Source: DAIPKP01 sp964539095
GTDB taxonomy: Bacteria; Synergistota; Synergistia; Synergistales; Aminiphilaceae
Length of the DNA stretch: 51,799 bases
Assembly: GCA_964539095.1 (NCBI GenBank)
Contig: CAZIFL010000021.1
Span: 1 to 51,799, forward strand
Reading direction: 5' to 3'
Position numbers and translations under genes: made by a program. Positions 16,431 to 25,601 of the stretch are shown piece after piece; the stretch's first letter is position 1, and each line of letters opens with the position of its first letter. The notes under the pieces were generated by a model. The model ran no database searches. It was given only the letters and a program-made list of their open reading frames with translations, and was not told the origin of the DNA.

Positions 16431-16802
16431 GTGACTCCTTTTATCGTTTTTCTTCTGGTGGGGGATATTCTTGCCAATGCGGGGGCCCATGTGCTTATCA
16501 AGGAAGGTATGTCCCGGCACGGGGTTGAGGTCTCTCGAGGCATGAAAGATGCTCTGATACGCATCCTTCTCAATCCCTTTGCCATGGGGGGTATCATTGC
16601 TTATGGGCTCTCGTTCCTCTTTTACGCGGCCCTTCTTTCAAAGGTGGATCTTTCCTTTGCGTATCCTTTCTGTATTGGTGCGGCCTTTCTGTTAGTTCTC
16701 TGGGGGTCCATGCTTTTTTTTGGAGAACGTCTCAACCGCTGGCGCTTGGGGGGTATTCTGGCGATCTTTCTCGGCATTATCGTCATGACTCTGGATGCGT
16801 AG
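16431..16802 (+). CDS. Small SMR/EamA-type membrane protein, ArnE/ArnF-like
   Basis: A 123-residue protein with four predicted membrane helices, the size and layout of small multidrug resistance or half-EamA proteins. The conserved block SKVDLSFAYPFCIGAAF and the end GERLNRWRLGGILAIFLGII match the pattern of SMR and ArnE/ArnF subunits, including the AYP motif. GTG 16431 has GGAGG 7 bases upstream; the longer open frame lacks such a site. ArnE/ArnF flip undecaprenyl-phosphate-aminoarabinose, and no such flippase is present in the arn cluster at 36-45 kb. This gene is a candidate for that role (inference). A drug or guanidinium exporter is equally possible. Confidence 0.7.
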   Translation: MTPFIVFLLVGDILANAGAHVLIKEGMSRHGVEVSRGMKDALIRILLNPFAMGGIIAYGLSFLFYAALLSKVDLSFAYPFCIGAAFLLVLWGSMLFFGERLNRWRLGGILAIFLGIIVMTLDA

Positions 16803-16920
16803 CACCCCTTTTGGAGTTCAAGAAATGCTTGTCGTGTTGGCGAAAGATTCTGAAAAAGCCTGAATAGCTTGCTGTTGCAAGCCTCGAAGAAAAAGGGCAA
16901 ATATTAAGGAGGGAATGCTC

Positions 16921-18279
16921 ATGGATCAGGGACGCTTTGTAATCCGTGGAGGAGAGGTCTATCTCCCAGAGGAGAAAAAACTTTGCCCCCTCTCGGTGGC
17001 ACTGGCAAAGGGGAAGATTTTCGAAATCGGGGACTGTTCCTTTTCAGAAGGATGGAAGGAGATCGACGCTTCGGGGTGTATCGTGAGCCCCGGCTTTATC
17101 GACAGCCATATGCACGATGAACAGATTCCCGATCCTCATACCATACAAAAAGCTCTGCTACGTCAGGGGGTAACCACCGCCATAGCGGGAAACTGCGGTG
17201 CCGGGCCCCTCTACGAAGATATCGCCCCTCATCGAAAGACCCCCTGGCTCAACCTGGGCTATCTCACGGGGCATACGGTGCTTCGGGAGAAAGTGGGGAT
17301 CGAAGATCGCTATCGTGCTGCCACGGAGGAGGAGATAGATTCCATGGCGGAGCTTCTTAAAGAAGAGCTTGCGAAAGGTTCCTTGGGGCTCTCCTTTGGC
17401 CTGGAATACATGCCTCAGACGAGTCCTCAGGAGATCTCCCGCCTTGCCTCGGTGGTAGAAGAGTTTCCCAAACGCTGGATTGCAGTACACATTCGCTATG
17501 ACGGCCCCCGGTGCCTTGAAGGAGTTCGGGAAGTTGTCGGTATGGCGAGAGACCACGGACTCCGGGTCCAGATATCTCATTTCGGAAGCATGAACGCCTT
17601 CGGCAACTGCCAGGCTTCTCTAGATCTGATCGAAGAGGCCTGGAAAGATGGGGTAGACATTACTCTGGATTGCTACCCCTATGCGGCTTTCTGTACCCGC
17701 ATCGGTTCGGCGGTCTTTGACCCGGGCTTTGAGGAGCGATGGGGGGGGAAGGGGCTGGAATCCATCGAAGCGGGTTCCGGAAAGTATAAGGGGCAGCGTC
17801 TTACCCCCGAAAGCTACCGGGATCTGCGGGAAAACTACCCCAAGGATCTCGGTATCGCCCACGTGCTGAACGAAGCAGAAGTTCGGGCCTGCCTGGTGCA
17901 CCCCCGATGTGCAGTGGCCTCGGATGGGGTGCTCTTCGAGGGGCAGGGGCATCCCCGGGCGGCGGGAACCTTCCCTCGGGCTTTGCGCTGGCTTCGGGAG
18001 GAGGGGCTCTCTTGGGAGGAGGCGCTGGAGCACGTTACCTCTCTTCCGGCGGATATGATATGGTCCTCTGCGGGGCGTCTCAAACCGCAAGGATCCGGGG
18101 ACCTTGTGATTTTCGATCCCCAGAAGTTTGAGGACACCGCCACTTTCGAGAACCAGCTCTCTCCCCCCCGGGGGGTTCGCTACGTCTTTGTTAACGGAGA
18201 GCTTGCGGTGCATGATGGGGAGATTTTGCCCACTCCCCGGGGACGTTTTCTGCGCCGTGGTGATCAGATACTGGGATAG
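16921..18279 (+). CDS. N-acyl-D-amino-acid deacylase-like amidohydrolase
   Basis: A 452-residue zinc amidohydrolase of the D-aminoacylase group. The metal site begins with SPGFIDSHMHDE (HxH about residues 62-64). The family's Cys ligand appears in AGNCGAG, further His ligands in AVHIRYDG and ISHFGS, and the catalytic Asp in VASDG. The C-terminus LKPQGSGDLVIFDP is the usual small beta-domain. It is somewhat shorter than typical D-aminoacylases (about 480-530). ATG 16921 has GGAGG 8 bases upstream, better than the ATG at 16915. An M20 amidohydrolase follows 38 bases later. Likely releases amino acids from N-acylated or cyclic derivatives in the cytoplasm; the true substrate is not proven. Confidence 0.8.
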   Translation: MDQGRFVIRGGEVYLPEEKKLCPLSVALAKGKIFEIGDCSFSEGWKEIDASGCIVSPGFIDSHMHDEQIPDPHTIQKALLRQGVTTAIAGNCGAGPLYEDIAPHRKTPWLNLGYLTGHTVLREKVGIEDRYRAATEEEIDSMAELLKEELAKGSLGLSFGLEYMPQTSPQEISRLASVVEEFPKRWIAVHIRYDGPRCLEGVREVVGMARDHGLRVQISHFGSMNAFGNCQASLDLIEEAWKDGVDITLDCYPYAAFCTRIGSAVFDPGFEERWGGKGLESIEAGSGKYKGQRLTPESYRDLRENYPKDLGIAHVLNEAEVRACLVHPRCAVASDGVLFEGQGHPRAAGTFPRALRWLREEGLSWEEALEHVTSLPADMIWSSAGRLKPQGSGDLVIFDPQKFEDTATFENQLSPPRGVRYVFVNGELAVHDGEILPTPRGRFLRRGDQILG

Positions 18280-18317
18280 GATATGAGCAGCTTTTTTAGT
18301 GTAAAGGGGGAAGAATC

Positions 18318-19505
18318 ATGCACGAGCAGTACCAGAAACTCTGGAGCAAGGTGGAAAAGGCCATAGAGACTCATGCCTCCGAAGCCTGCGGTATCAGCGA
18401 CTTTATGGCAGAAAACCCCGAGCTTGGGGATGAGGAGTACCAGGCCAGCGCACGGCATGTGGCCTTTCTAAAAGCCCGAGGATACGAAGTGGAAAAGCCT
18501 TTTTGCGGTAAGGAGACTGCCTACCGGGGGGTGGCGGGAAACTCCGAGGAGCCTCGGGTGGTTCTTCTCGTGGAGTACGACGCTCTCCCCGAAATTGGCC
18601 ATGCCTGCGGCCATAACGTACACGGGGTGATGAGCCTTCTTGCCGCGGCGGGGCTTCGGGAAATTGCCGAGGAGATCCCCTGCCGTATCGAAGTGGTGGG
18701 AACCCCTGCGGAGGAGACCAACGGCGCCAAAGTCTCCATGGCGGAGGAGGGGGTCTTTGATGGGGCGGATCTCGCCATCATGATCCACACCGGAGCGGGG
18801 AAAAACTTTGTGGACTATTCGTGCCTTGCCATGGACGCAGTGGAGTTCACCTTTACGGGAAGAACCGCCCACGCAGCCGCCGCTCCCTGGGAGGGGCGAA
18901 ACGCTCTCAACGGGGTACAACTCTTCTTTCATGCGGTGGACATGCTCCGTCAGCACGTCTATTCGGATGTGCGGATTCACGGCATCGTGGTGGATGGAGG
19001 GAATGCGGCGAACATCGTGCCCGATCGAGGGATCTGCCGCTTCTATTTCCGGGCTCCTGAGCGGGAGTATCTGAATACCCTTGTGGAAAAGATCTATAAC
19101 TGTGCCCGGGGAGCGGCTCTCGCCACAGAGACAGAGGTCTCCTGGAGAAACTACGAAACCAGTTTCGACAACCTGCCTAAAAATCCCCCCGCCCGGAATC
19201 TTCTTGAAGGGATCTACCAGGAAGAGGGGATATCCCTCTCCACCCCTCCCAAGTTCTGTGGCTCCTCAGATGTGGGGAACGTGGGGCATCGCTGCCCCGC
19301 GCTTCAACCGGTACTTGGTGTTGTGGATGAGGTGATTGCCGCCCATACACGGGAATACGCCGCCTTCTGTGGCGCTACCCCGGAGGCTCACGAAGCCATA
19401 CGCAAAGGGGCGAGGATCCTCGCCAAGGCGCTTCTTCGGGTACTTCTTGAGGAACCTCTGCGCCAGGAGATCCGAAAGGCCTTTGAAGCTCCCGAAAAGG
19501 CCTGA
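18318..19505 (+). CDS. M20-family amidohydrolase (AbgB/IAL-like)
   Basis: A 395-residue metal-dependent amidohydrolase of peptidase family M20. The signature VEYDALPEIGHACGHNVHG provides metal-binding His and Asp residues. GTPAEETNGAK supplies the catalytic Glu pair, and a dimerisation domain follows with TGRTAHAAAAPWEGRNALNG and IHGIVVDGGNAANIVPD. The end SSDVGNVGHRCPALQP completes the metal site. The group includes AbgB (p-aminobenzoyl-glutamate hydrolase) and aminoacylases. GGGGGA precedes the ATG by 6 bases. It is co-directional and close to the D-aminoacylase-like gene, so the two probably act on the same N-acyl amino acid or peptide pool. Confidence 0.85.
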   Translation: MHEQYQKLWSKVEKAIETHASEACGISDFMAENPELGDEEYQASARHVAFLKARGYEVEKPFCGKETAYRGVAGNSEEPRVVLLVEYDALPEIGHACGHNVHGVMSLLAAAGLREIAEEIPCRIEVVGTPAEETNGAKVSMAEEGVFDGADLAIMIHTGAGKNFVDYSCLAMDAVEFTFTGRTAHAAAAPWEGRNALNGVQLFFHAVDMLRQHVYSDVRIHGIVVDGGNAANIVPDRGICRFYFRAPEREYLNTLVEKIYNCARGAALATETEVSWRNYETSFDNLPKNPPARNLLEGIYQEEGISLSTPPKFCGSSDVGNVGHRCPALQPVLGVVDEVIAAHTREYAAFCGATPEAHEAIRKGARILAKALLRVLLEEPLRQEIRKAFEAPEKA

Positions 19506-19528
19506 TCTCCTCTCCTCATCTCCCGAGC

Positions 19529-20509
19529 TTATTGAGATCTCCCCTTCTTCGGAGGGGGAGATTTTTGCATATTTTGCATGTCGTGTGCGTATCGCCGATT
19601 GAAAGCCAGGGATTCTCCGGAATAGAGAAGGATCGCCATCCAGATGAGCGAGAAGGTAAGAAGATCTCCTGGTTTCATGCTCTCCCCGAAGAAAAAGAGC
19701 CCTAAAAAAAAGGAGAGGGTTGGGGAGAGATACTGAAGAATCCCCACCGTAGCGAGGCGAAGCCGTTTTGTCCCGTAGGCAAAGGCCATAAGAGGGAGAG
19801 AGGTAACGATGCCGCACCCCGCCAGAAGCATATCAAGCCGAAGGCTCTGATGGCCAAAAACGAGGGTTCCCGAAAAAAGGAGATATCCCAGATACCCCAG
19901 AGCCGGGAAGAAGAGAAGGGCGGTCTCCACGAAAAGCCCCGGAAGGGGGCGAACCTCTGCCTTTTTGCGCAGCAGCCCGTAAAGGGAGAAGCTGAGCGCT
20001 ATGCTGAGGGCCACGAGGGGGAGGGATCCGTGACGAATGATCTGATAGCACACCCCCCCTGCAGCGATAAGAATCGCCAGGGTCTGGAGAGGGCGCATTC
20101 TCTCCCGGAGGATGCAAACGCCAAGAAGGGCGTTAATCAGAGGAGTGATAAAGTAGCCTAAACTTGTATCAAGAACATGCCCCGAATTGACAGCCCAGAT
20201 ATAGAGCAGCCAGTTGCAGGAAATGATGGCGCTGCTTGCCAGGAGCAGGGGGAAAGTCTCTTTTGATTGCAGGGAGGAGCGAACCTCCCCCCACCGCCCC
20301 TGAAGGGCCAGCAGTACGGCAAGAACCCCTACGGACCAGATAATACGGTGCCCCAGAATCTCTGGCGGCGATGCGGCGGCGATGGCGTGCCAGTAGATGG
20401 GCATAATTCCCCAGAAGGCAAAAGCTCCCACGCCTGCGCAAACTCCTTTAAGCTGCTCTCCCGGGTTATGCTGAAGGGAGATCTCTTTGTGATCCTTGTG
20501 TGATTTCAT
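19529..20509 (-). CDS. rarD: RarD-type EamA transporter
   Basis: A 326-residue drug/metabolite transporter of the RarD subfamily, with about ten predicted helices. Typical RarD features are FWGIMPIYWHAI at the first helix, EILGHRIIWSV, and NWLLYIWAVNSGHVLDTSLGY, followed by ALLGVCILRERM. The substrate of RarD proteins is not firmly known. ATG 20509 has AAGGAG 7 bases upstream. The frame remains open far upstream, but that region codes for the HD-GYP protein in another frame. It follows the HD-GYP gene by 56 bases on the same strand. The last codons also form a terminator for the convergent M20 gene. Confidence 0.85.
   Translation of the reverse strand: MKSHKDHKEISLQHNPGEQLKGVCAGVGAFAFWGIMPIYWHAIAAASPPEILGHRIIWSVGVLAVLLALQGRWGEVRSSLQSKETFPLLLASSAIISCNWLLYIWAVNSGHVLDTSLGYFITPLINALLGVCILRERMRPLQTLAILIAAGGVCYQIIRHGSLPLVALSIALSFSLYGLLRKKAEVRPLPGLFVETALLFFPALGYLGYLLFSGTLVFGHQSLRLDMLLAGCGIVTSLPLMAFAYGTKRLRLATVGILQYLSPTLSFFLGLFFFGESMKPGDLLTFSLIWMAILLYSGESLAFNRRYAHDMQNMQKSPPPKKGRSQ
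19537..19566 (+). terminator. Terminator after the M20 gene
   Basis: ATCTCCCC (19537-19544) pairs with GGGGAGAT (19555-19562), followed by TTTT. It lies 32 bases after the M20 stop codon and inside the 3' end of the convergent rarD coding sequence. Confidence 0.75.
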
Positions 20510-20565
20510 GCGAAGGCTCCTTGCCGTGTCGGTCTCTCTTTTTAAAAAAAGAGCGTTACAAAACA

Positions 20566-22878
20566 TCATGCGTTTTCTGAAGGGCTTCCAAGAACAGAGA
20601 AAAAGGCCTCTACCACATGGGGGTCGAGCTGGGTCCCCTTGCCATGCAGAATCTCCCGCCGGGCAGTCTCCTCCGGAAGGGCCTTGCGGTAGGAGCGGTT
20701 GCTCGTCATGGCATCCCAGGTGTCTGCCACTGCAAGAATTCGTGAAATCTGGGGAATCTCTTCTTTGCTCAAGCCCTGGGGATATCCTCTTCCATCCCAA
20801 CGCTCGTGATGATGCAATATGAAGGGGGCGATTTCCTGGAGGCGCTCCGCCTTGCTGAGCATGGCATATCCGAGGGCAGGGTGCTCCTGAATAAGAGCGT
20901 ATTCCTCTGGTGTAAGGGAAGAGGGCTTGTTTAAAATTTCTTTGGGGATAAGGATTTTGCCGATATCGTGCACCAACCCCGCCCAGTAGGTCTGCTGCAC
21001 CTCCCGTTCCGGTAAATGCAGAGCCCGGGCGATCTGCCCTCCAAGAAGAGCCACAGACTCTGAATGTCCCTGGGTATAGGCATCGTGGGTTTCGAGAATC
21101 CCCGTAATGGTCATGAGAAGTTCCTTCTGAAAAAGTCCCTGGGATTTGATGAAGCCATCCATTCCAAAAAAGGCGGCAAGAACGTTTCCAAAGGCCTCCA
21201 CCACGCGGATAGATTTCTGTGAAAAGGTTTCGTGTGGTGAGTTTTCGAGAATGCTCACAACCAACTCCCCTGCACAATGGTTGCCGAAAAAGAGAGGTTT
21301 TACCAGGGTTTCCCTGGCGGGAGGGATCGTTTGCAGAATCTTTTTTCGTATGTCTTTGTTCAGAGAAGAGGGGAGAGTGTCCGCATAATGCCTCTCCCGG
21401 ATAGTGTTGGAGCCGCATCCCCCGTTTCTCGAATGAGGAAAGAGAATGTCCTGCAACGAGGAGGCCTGCGGAGAATTCCAGGTGGCGCGAAAGTGGCAGA
21501 TCCCCTCCTCAATCTCTGTGATGGCTCCATACCCCGCCTCCGGTACCAGGGAGATAGCATTCTTTAAGGCGGTGGAAAAGAGAGTCCCCGACTTGGAGGA
21601 GATGGCCTCGGTGAGTTCAAGAGTAGTCTCCAGAACCTTATCAAGCCTCTCGGTGATCTCCTGTTCTCTCCTCAGAGCTTCTTTCTCTTCAAGAAAGGCA
21701 TCTTGCACTTGAAGGGTCATCTTCTCGAAGCCCTGAGAAAGCTCTTCTACCTCCAGAATAGGGGAAGATGTTCGTCCCTCCAAAAAAGTTTCCTGGAGAT
21801 CTGGGTCTCCTGTATTCTCTGAGAGATCCTGCATCCTTCTGAGAAGCTCCTGCACGGGTCTTTGAATCTCCTGGGCCAGCCTCTTTCCCCGGAGAGAGAA
21901 AAGAAGCCCCGTTCCGAGAAGGGCTACCAAAAGGGAGAGCAGAAAGAGGAAAGAGAGTTTTTGAAACCATCCCACGTAGAGCTGAAGATGCACCAGCCAC
22001 ATTCCCTGAAGGTGATGATCCCCCGGAGAGGGGAGGTCATCTTTTTTCCAGAGAAAAAAGAGTTCCCCCGGAAGCATCAGACTCTGAACGGAAAGAAAAG
22101 AGCTTTTTCCCGCCAGCAGAGGTTCAAGAAAGGCCCTGTGCTCCTCCGTAAGAGGCAGCATCTCCTCTGTGGCGGGAGTGAGCGTTGGGTAGTGGTAGAG
22201 AGCAATCCCCCGCACAAGAGGCAAGTTTTTAAGAATCTGCAGCATTTCGGTAAGATAAAAATTTTCCGTCCGTAAGCTTATCTGAAGAAAAGAACCATCC
22301 TCTTCCCTGATGTAAACATATCGGGTAAGAATTCCCTCGGCTGAGGAGGGGATGGGCTCCGCCGTGATGCTCTCCCCGGCCTCTAAAGAGAGGAGTTTTT
22401 TCCAAAATCGGGGATATCGGGAAAGATCGAGTCCCAAATCCTTAAAAAAGGTGGTTTCCGTAACGACCCCCTCAGGAGAGATCCGATAAAGATGCAGATC
22501 CCTTTCGAGCAGAGGGTGCCATCGAACGGAGGAGATATGTACCACCCCCAGAGAAAGAAGAACGTCAAGGGGGAGGTCCGAAGATGTTTTTCGCCGCAGG
22601 TCTGAAATTTTTTCAAGCAAGGAAAGCAGAAAGGCACTCTCCTCCTGCTGACGTTGCAGCGCATAGTCGCTGTGGTGGGAGAGAATTGCCGATGTTTGGG
22701 AGAGCGCCGCCTCTTTCAGAAAGGAGGAGAGGTAGATCTGTGCCCCCAGATGAAACAGCAACACTGTCCCCACGGTAACCAGTGTAAGGGTCAGCGTGAG
22801 GAGCATATATCTGCGTCGGACAAAAGTGTCGAGAGAGAGGCGTTTTTTCAAAAGAGGAGGTTCTCCTTGTAAATACAT
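20566..22878 (-). CDS. Membrane-anchored HD-GYP phosphodiesterase
   Basis: A 770-residue sensor protein predicted to hydrolyse cyclic di-GMP. TM1 (about 25-50) is followed by a roughly 240-residue external sensor region, then TM2 (about 303-330) and a HAMP-like or coiled-coil linker. A GAF-like region spans about 430-570 and an HD-GYP domain about 590-765. The HD-GYP motifs are complete: THDAYTQGHSE, GLVHDIGKILIP, HHERWDGRGYPQGL and ADTWDAMTSNRSYR, so activity is expected. The start is uncertain. ATG 22878 has no upstream site, while GGAG lies inside the first codons and would suit a TTG about ten codons later. It is followed by rarD in the same direction. What the sensor detects is unknown. 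Confidence 0.87.
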   Translation of the reverse strand: MYLQGEPPLLKKRLSLDTFVRRRYMLLTLTLTLVTVGTVLLFHLGAQIYLSSFLKEAALSQTSAILSHHSDYALQRQQEESAFLLSLLEKISDLRRKTSSDLPLDVLLSLGVVHISSVRWHPLLERDLHLYRISPEGVVTETTFFKDLGLDLSRYPRFWKKLLSLEAGESITAEPIPSSAEGILTRYVYIREEDGSFLQISLRTENFYLTEMLQILKNLPLVRGIALYHYPTLTPATEEMLPLTEEHRAFLEPLLAGKSSFLSVQSLMLPGELFFLWKKDDLPSPGDHHLQGMWLVHLQLYVGWFQKLSFLFLLSLLVALLGTGLLFSLRGKRLAQEIQRPVQELLRRMQDLSENTGDPDLQETFLEGRTSSPILEVEELSQGFEKMTLQVQDAFLEEKEALRREQEITERLDKVLETTLELTEAISSKSGTLFSTALKNAISLVPEAGYGAITEIEEGICHFRATWNSPQASSLQDILFPHSRNGGCGSNTIRERHYADTLPSSLNKDIRKKILQTIPPARETLVKPLFFGNHCAGELVVSILENSPHETFSQKSIRVVEAFGNVLAAFFGMDGFIKSQGLFQKELLMTITGILETHDAYTQGHSESVALLGGQIARALHLPEREVQQTYWAGLVHDIGKILIPKEILNKPSSLTPEEYALIQEHPALGYAMLSKAERLQEIAPFILHHHERWDGRGYPQGLSKEEIPQISRILAVADTWDAMTSNRSYRKALPEETARREILHGKGTQLDPHVVEAFFSVLGSPSENA

Positions 22879-23095
22879 TAAAATAAAAGACGGGAAAGCG
22901 CATTGCCCTGGGTGGTGTGCAAAGGGGGCTCGAAAAGATAGCGGCGAAAGACCTTCCGGATGACATACTACAGGAAGGATGGGGAAAAAACAACCGATAA
23001 TCCTTCCACATGGTGTGACAAGTGGAAAGATGTGTGTGCATTCCCTCTTTTGGCGAATTGAGCCTCGGGTTTATCTCGAGTGGAATGGTACTGCC

Positions 23096-23148
23096 GAAAA
23101 AACCCCCTGAAAAAACAGGCGTGTGCAAGACTGTTTTTTCAGGGGGTT
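23096..23148 (-). terminator. Strong terminator of the tricarboxylate operon
   Basis: An 18-bp perfect stem (23101-23118 with 23131-23148; arms AACCCCCTGAAAAAACAG and its complement) has a 12-base loop and is followed on the minus strand by a T-run. It lies 27 bases after the citF stop codon. Confidence 0.92.
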
Positions 23149-23175
23149 ATCGTTAGCTATACAGCCCGTTACGGT

Positions 23176-24723
23176 TTAGATCTTGAGCTGCCGTACCACG
23201 TCGAGCACTGTGCCGTCCCGCCACTCGATAACGCCGATGATGCGATCTTCCACCTCTACGGGGTCCATGGGGCCCGTAAGGTTGTGGGCCTTCTCTACCA
23301 ATTCTTCCATGGAGATAAGGGGGACATTCCCCGCCTCTCTGGCGACTTCCATAAGATCCGTTCTCCTGGGGTTGATGGTGACCCCGTACTCCGTAACCAG
23401 GGCATCCACGACTTCCCCCGGTGTGGTGACAGAGTAGACATCATCTACCACGCAAGGGATCCGCCCCCGGAGAAGGGGCTGGGTGATTACCGTGAGCTTG
23501 GCTCCCGAAGCGGTATCCTGGTGCCCCCCGATGCCGTGAAGAAGGGCTCCCGTGGCCTCGGTATTCACGTTTACGTTGAAGTTTCGGTCGATCTCCGTGG
23601 CTCCCAACACCACCACATCCAGCATATTGACCGCACACCCCGCATTCCAGGGGTTGGCGTACCAATCTGCGGAGATCTCGATATGGTTTGGATTTTCTGC
23701 GATGGAGCGTACTGCATCAAGGTCGAAGGACTGCACGTCCATGAGCCGCTCGAAAAGCCCCTCTTTGAGCATATCCACAAAGAATCCCGTGATCCCTCCG
23801 AGACCGAAGCTCCCCTTGATCTTACGCTCCCGCATGGCGTCCCGAACGAACTTCGCCACCGCAAGGGAGATTCCTCCTGCTCCAGTTTGGAAGGAAATGC
23901 CGTCCTTGAAGTAAGGGCTCGCTTCAATAAGCTTTGCCGCATGGTTGGCGATGAGAAGCCGCAGGGGGTCTCGGGTAACCTGCGTAGTCCCCGAGACGAT
24001 TCCCTTGGGATCTCCGATGCTCTCCAGAGGAACAACGATGTCGACATGGATCTGTGGAATGGCGATGCTGGCGATGGGGTAGGGCTGAAGGTTATCCGTA
24101 AGGGCCACCACCACATCTGCATAGAGGGCGTCGGTATGGGCGTATCCCAGGGAGCCGCAGGAGGAGCGAGAACCCACCCCCGAAAGGTTGCCGTAACGAT
24201 CTGCGGTGGGTGAGGCGATAAAGGCCACATCGATATGCACGTCCCCGCTGGTAACTGCCCGGGGGCGTCCGCCGTGGCTTCGAAGAATGGCGGGATATTC
24301 CATTCCCCCTTCGGAGACGAGCTGTCCGATGGGGCCATTTACGGAGCCCCAGATTTTGGTGATCACGCCGCTTTTAATGTGCTGGATGAGATGTTTATGC
24401 ACCCCGAAGAGGGCGGTGGGAAAGAGAATAAGATCCCGAATCCCCATCTCCGCACATGCGTCCAACACTGCATTGACGACGAAATCTCCGTTTCGGAGAT
24501 GGTGATGAAAGGAGATCACCATACCGCTTTGCAGACCCGAAGCCTTGATGGCAGCCTTGATGTCTGGAACTACTTTGTCTGTACGGTCGTTAAAGGTCGC
24601 CCGAATACGAGGGCCGTCCCTATGCTCTTCGGGTTTCCGGGCATTCCACCCCTCGTAGGGGCGCACCTTGCCGTAGCCGGGAATTTCCTCGGGAAGCTTG
24701 CGTCCAAGAGCGTTCGTAATCAT
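23176..24723 (-). CDS. citF: Citrate lyase alpha subunit (citrate CoA-transferase)
   Basis: A 515-residue CitF, the usual length. It exchanges acetyl for citryl on the acyl carrier subunit, forming citryl-ACP. Recognisable stretches are SFHHHLRNGDFVVNAVLD, the substrate-site region NGPIGQLVSEGGMEYPAILR, and SPTADRYGNLSGVGSRSSCG. Also present are FQTGAGGISLAVAKFVRDAM and a C-terminal YGVTINPRRTDL. Its ATG overlaps the citE stop codon (ATGA). It ends the locus before a strong terminator. With CitE and CitD it cleaves citrate to oxaloacetate and acetate in the cytoplasm. Citramalate lyase is built from the same subunit types, so citramalate as substrate is a possible alternative. Confidence 0.93.
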   Translation of the reverse strand: MITNALGRKLPEEIPGYGKVRPYEGWNARKPEEHRDGPRIRATFNDRTDKVVPDIKAAIKASGLQSGMVISFHHHLRNGDFVVNAVLDACAEMGIRDLILFPTALFGVHKHLIQHIKSGVITKIWGSVNGPIGQLVSEGGMEYPAILRSHGGRPRAVTSGDVHIDVAFIASPTADRYGNLSGVGSRSSCGSLGYAHTDALYADVVVALTDNLQPYPIASIAIPQIHVDIVVPLESIGDPKGIVSGTTQVTRDPLRLLIANHAAKLIEASPYFKDGISFQTGAGGISLAVAKFVRDAMRERKIKGSFGLGGITGFFVDMLKEGLFERLMDVQSFDLDAVRSIAENPNHIEISADWYANPWNAGCAVNMLDVVVLGATEIDRNFNVNVNTEATGALLHGIGGHQDTASGAKLTVITQPLLRGRIPCVVDDVYSVTTPGEVVDALVTEYGVTINPRRTDLMEVAREAGNVPLISMEELVEKAHNLTGPMDPVEVEDRIIGVIEWRDGTVLDVVRQLKI

Positions 24724-25601
24724 CCCTGCACCTCCTCCTCGGTAATGCCCGCCCGCTGGAGCGTAAACGCAGCGCGCTTCACCACCGGTCGATCTACCAT
24801 CTTGCCATCCACCTGCACCGCTCCGAGGCCGCGTCTTGCGGCTTCTGCCGCAGCAGCAACGATACGTTTGGCGGTATCAATCTCCTTTGGGGTGGGGGTG
24901 AAGACGCTATGAATGATGGGAATCTGATTGGGATGGATCACACTCTTGCCTTCGAAGCCGAGCTGCTTGACAAACTCGGTCTCCTTACGGAGCCCTTCCT
25001 CATCGGCTATCCGAGAAAAGACCGTGTCGAGGGCGCAGACTCCCGCAGCGTGGGCAGCCAGAACCACCATGCGCCGGGGACCCACAAGCTCCACACCGCT
25101 GTCAGAGCGGCTGGTATGAAGATCCGCCGTAAGATCCTCCCCGCCGGGGCAGATGGCGGCGATCCGTTTGGTGGAGATGGCGATATCATAGGCTCGATGG
25201 ATACCGAGGGCCGTTTCAAGAAGGCAAAAGACAAGGGTGCTCCCCTGGGCGATCCCCGCCTTGTCCTCAATCTCCGAAAGGGCTTCGTCCAGAAGCTGCA
25301 TCTCCCTGGGATCTTCCACCTTGGGAACCCGGACGCCGTGAACGCCGAAGGGGACTACTGCTTCGATATCCTTCCGCCACAGATCCGTATCCATGCCGTT
25401 GATCCGGACCGTTACCTCGCAGTTGCCGAACTCTCCCCGCTTGAGTACCTGCTGAATGAGAATCCGGGCGGTATCCTTTTCGGAGAGGGCTACCGCATCT
25501 TCAAGATCAAGAATGACACCGTCGGGCTCGAAAAGGTGTCCCCGAAGGAGCATATTAGGGTTGTTCCCAGGAAGATAAAGTTTGGTTCGACGTAAACGCA
25601 T
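24720..25601 (-). CDS. citE: Citrate lyase beta subunit (citryl-ACP lyase)
   Basis: A 293-residue CitE of the HpcH/HpaI aldolase fold. It splits citryl-ACP into acetyl-ACP and oxaloacetate. Typical elements are RRTKLYLPGNNPNMLLRG at the N-terminus, ILDLEDAVALSEKD with the Mg-binding acidic residues, VRVPKVEDP, the Glu in CLLETALGI, GGEDLTADL and SVIHPNQI. GGGAGG lies 9 bases before ATG 25601. Its start overlaps the citD stop by one base (TAATG), so the three subunits are translationally coupled. Stand-alone CitE-like lyases are common, but the flanking citD and citF make a true lyase complex likely. Confidence 0.93.
   Translation of the reverse strand: MRLRRTKLYLPGNNPNMLLRGHLFEPDGVILDLEDAVALSEKDTARILIQQVLKRGEFGNCEVTVRINGMDTDLWRKDIEAVVPFGVHGVRVPKVEDPREMQLLDEALSEIEDKAGIAQGSTLVFCLLETALGIHRAYDIAISTKRIAAICPGGEDLTADLHTSRSDSGVELVGPRRMVVLAAHAAGVCALDTVFSRIADEEGLRKETEFVKQLGFEGKSVIHPNQIPIIHSVFTPTPKEIDTAKRIVAAAAEAARRGLGAVQVDGKMVDRPVVKRAAFTLQRAGITEEEVQG

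Noticed and set aside
19529..21418. A 629-codon frame that would fuse a long N-terminal region to RarD.
   Set aside because: The upstream part overlaps the HD-GYP coding region in another frame. A good ribosome site precedes ATG 20509, giving a normal-length RarD.
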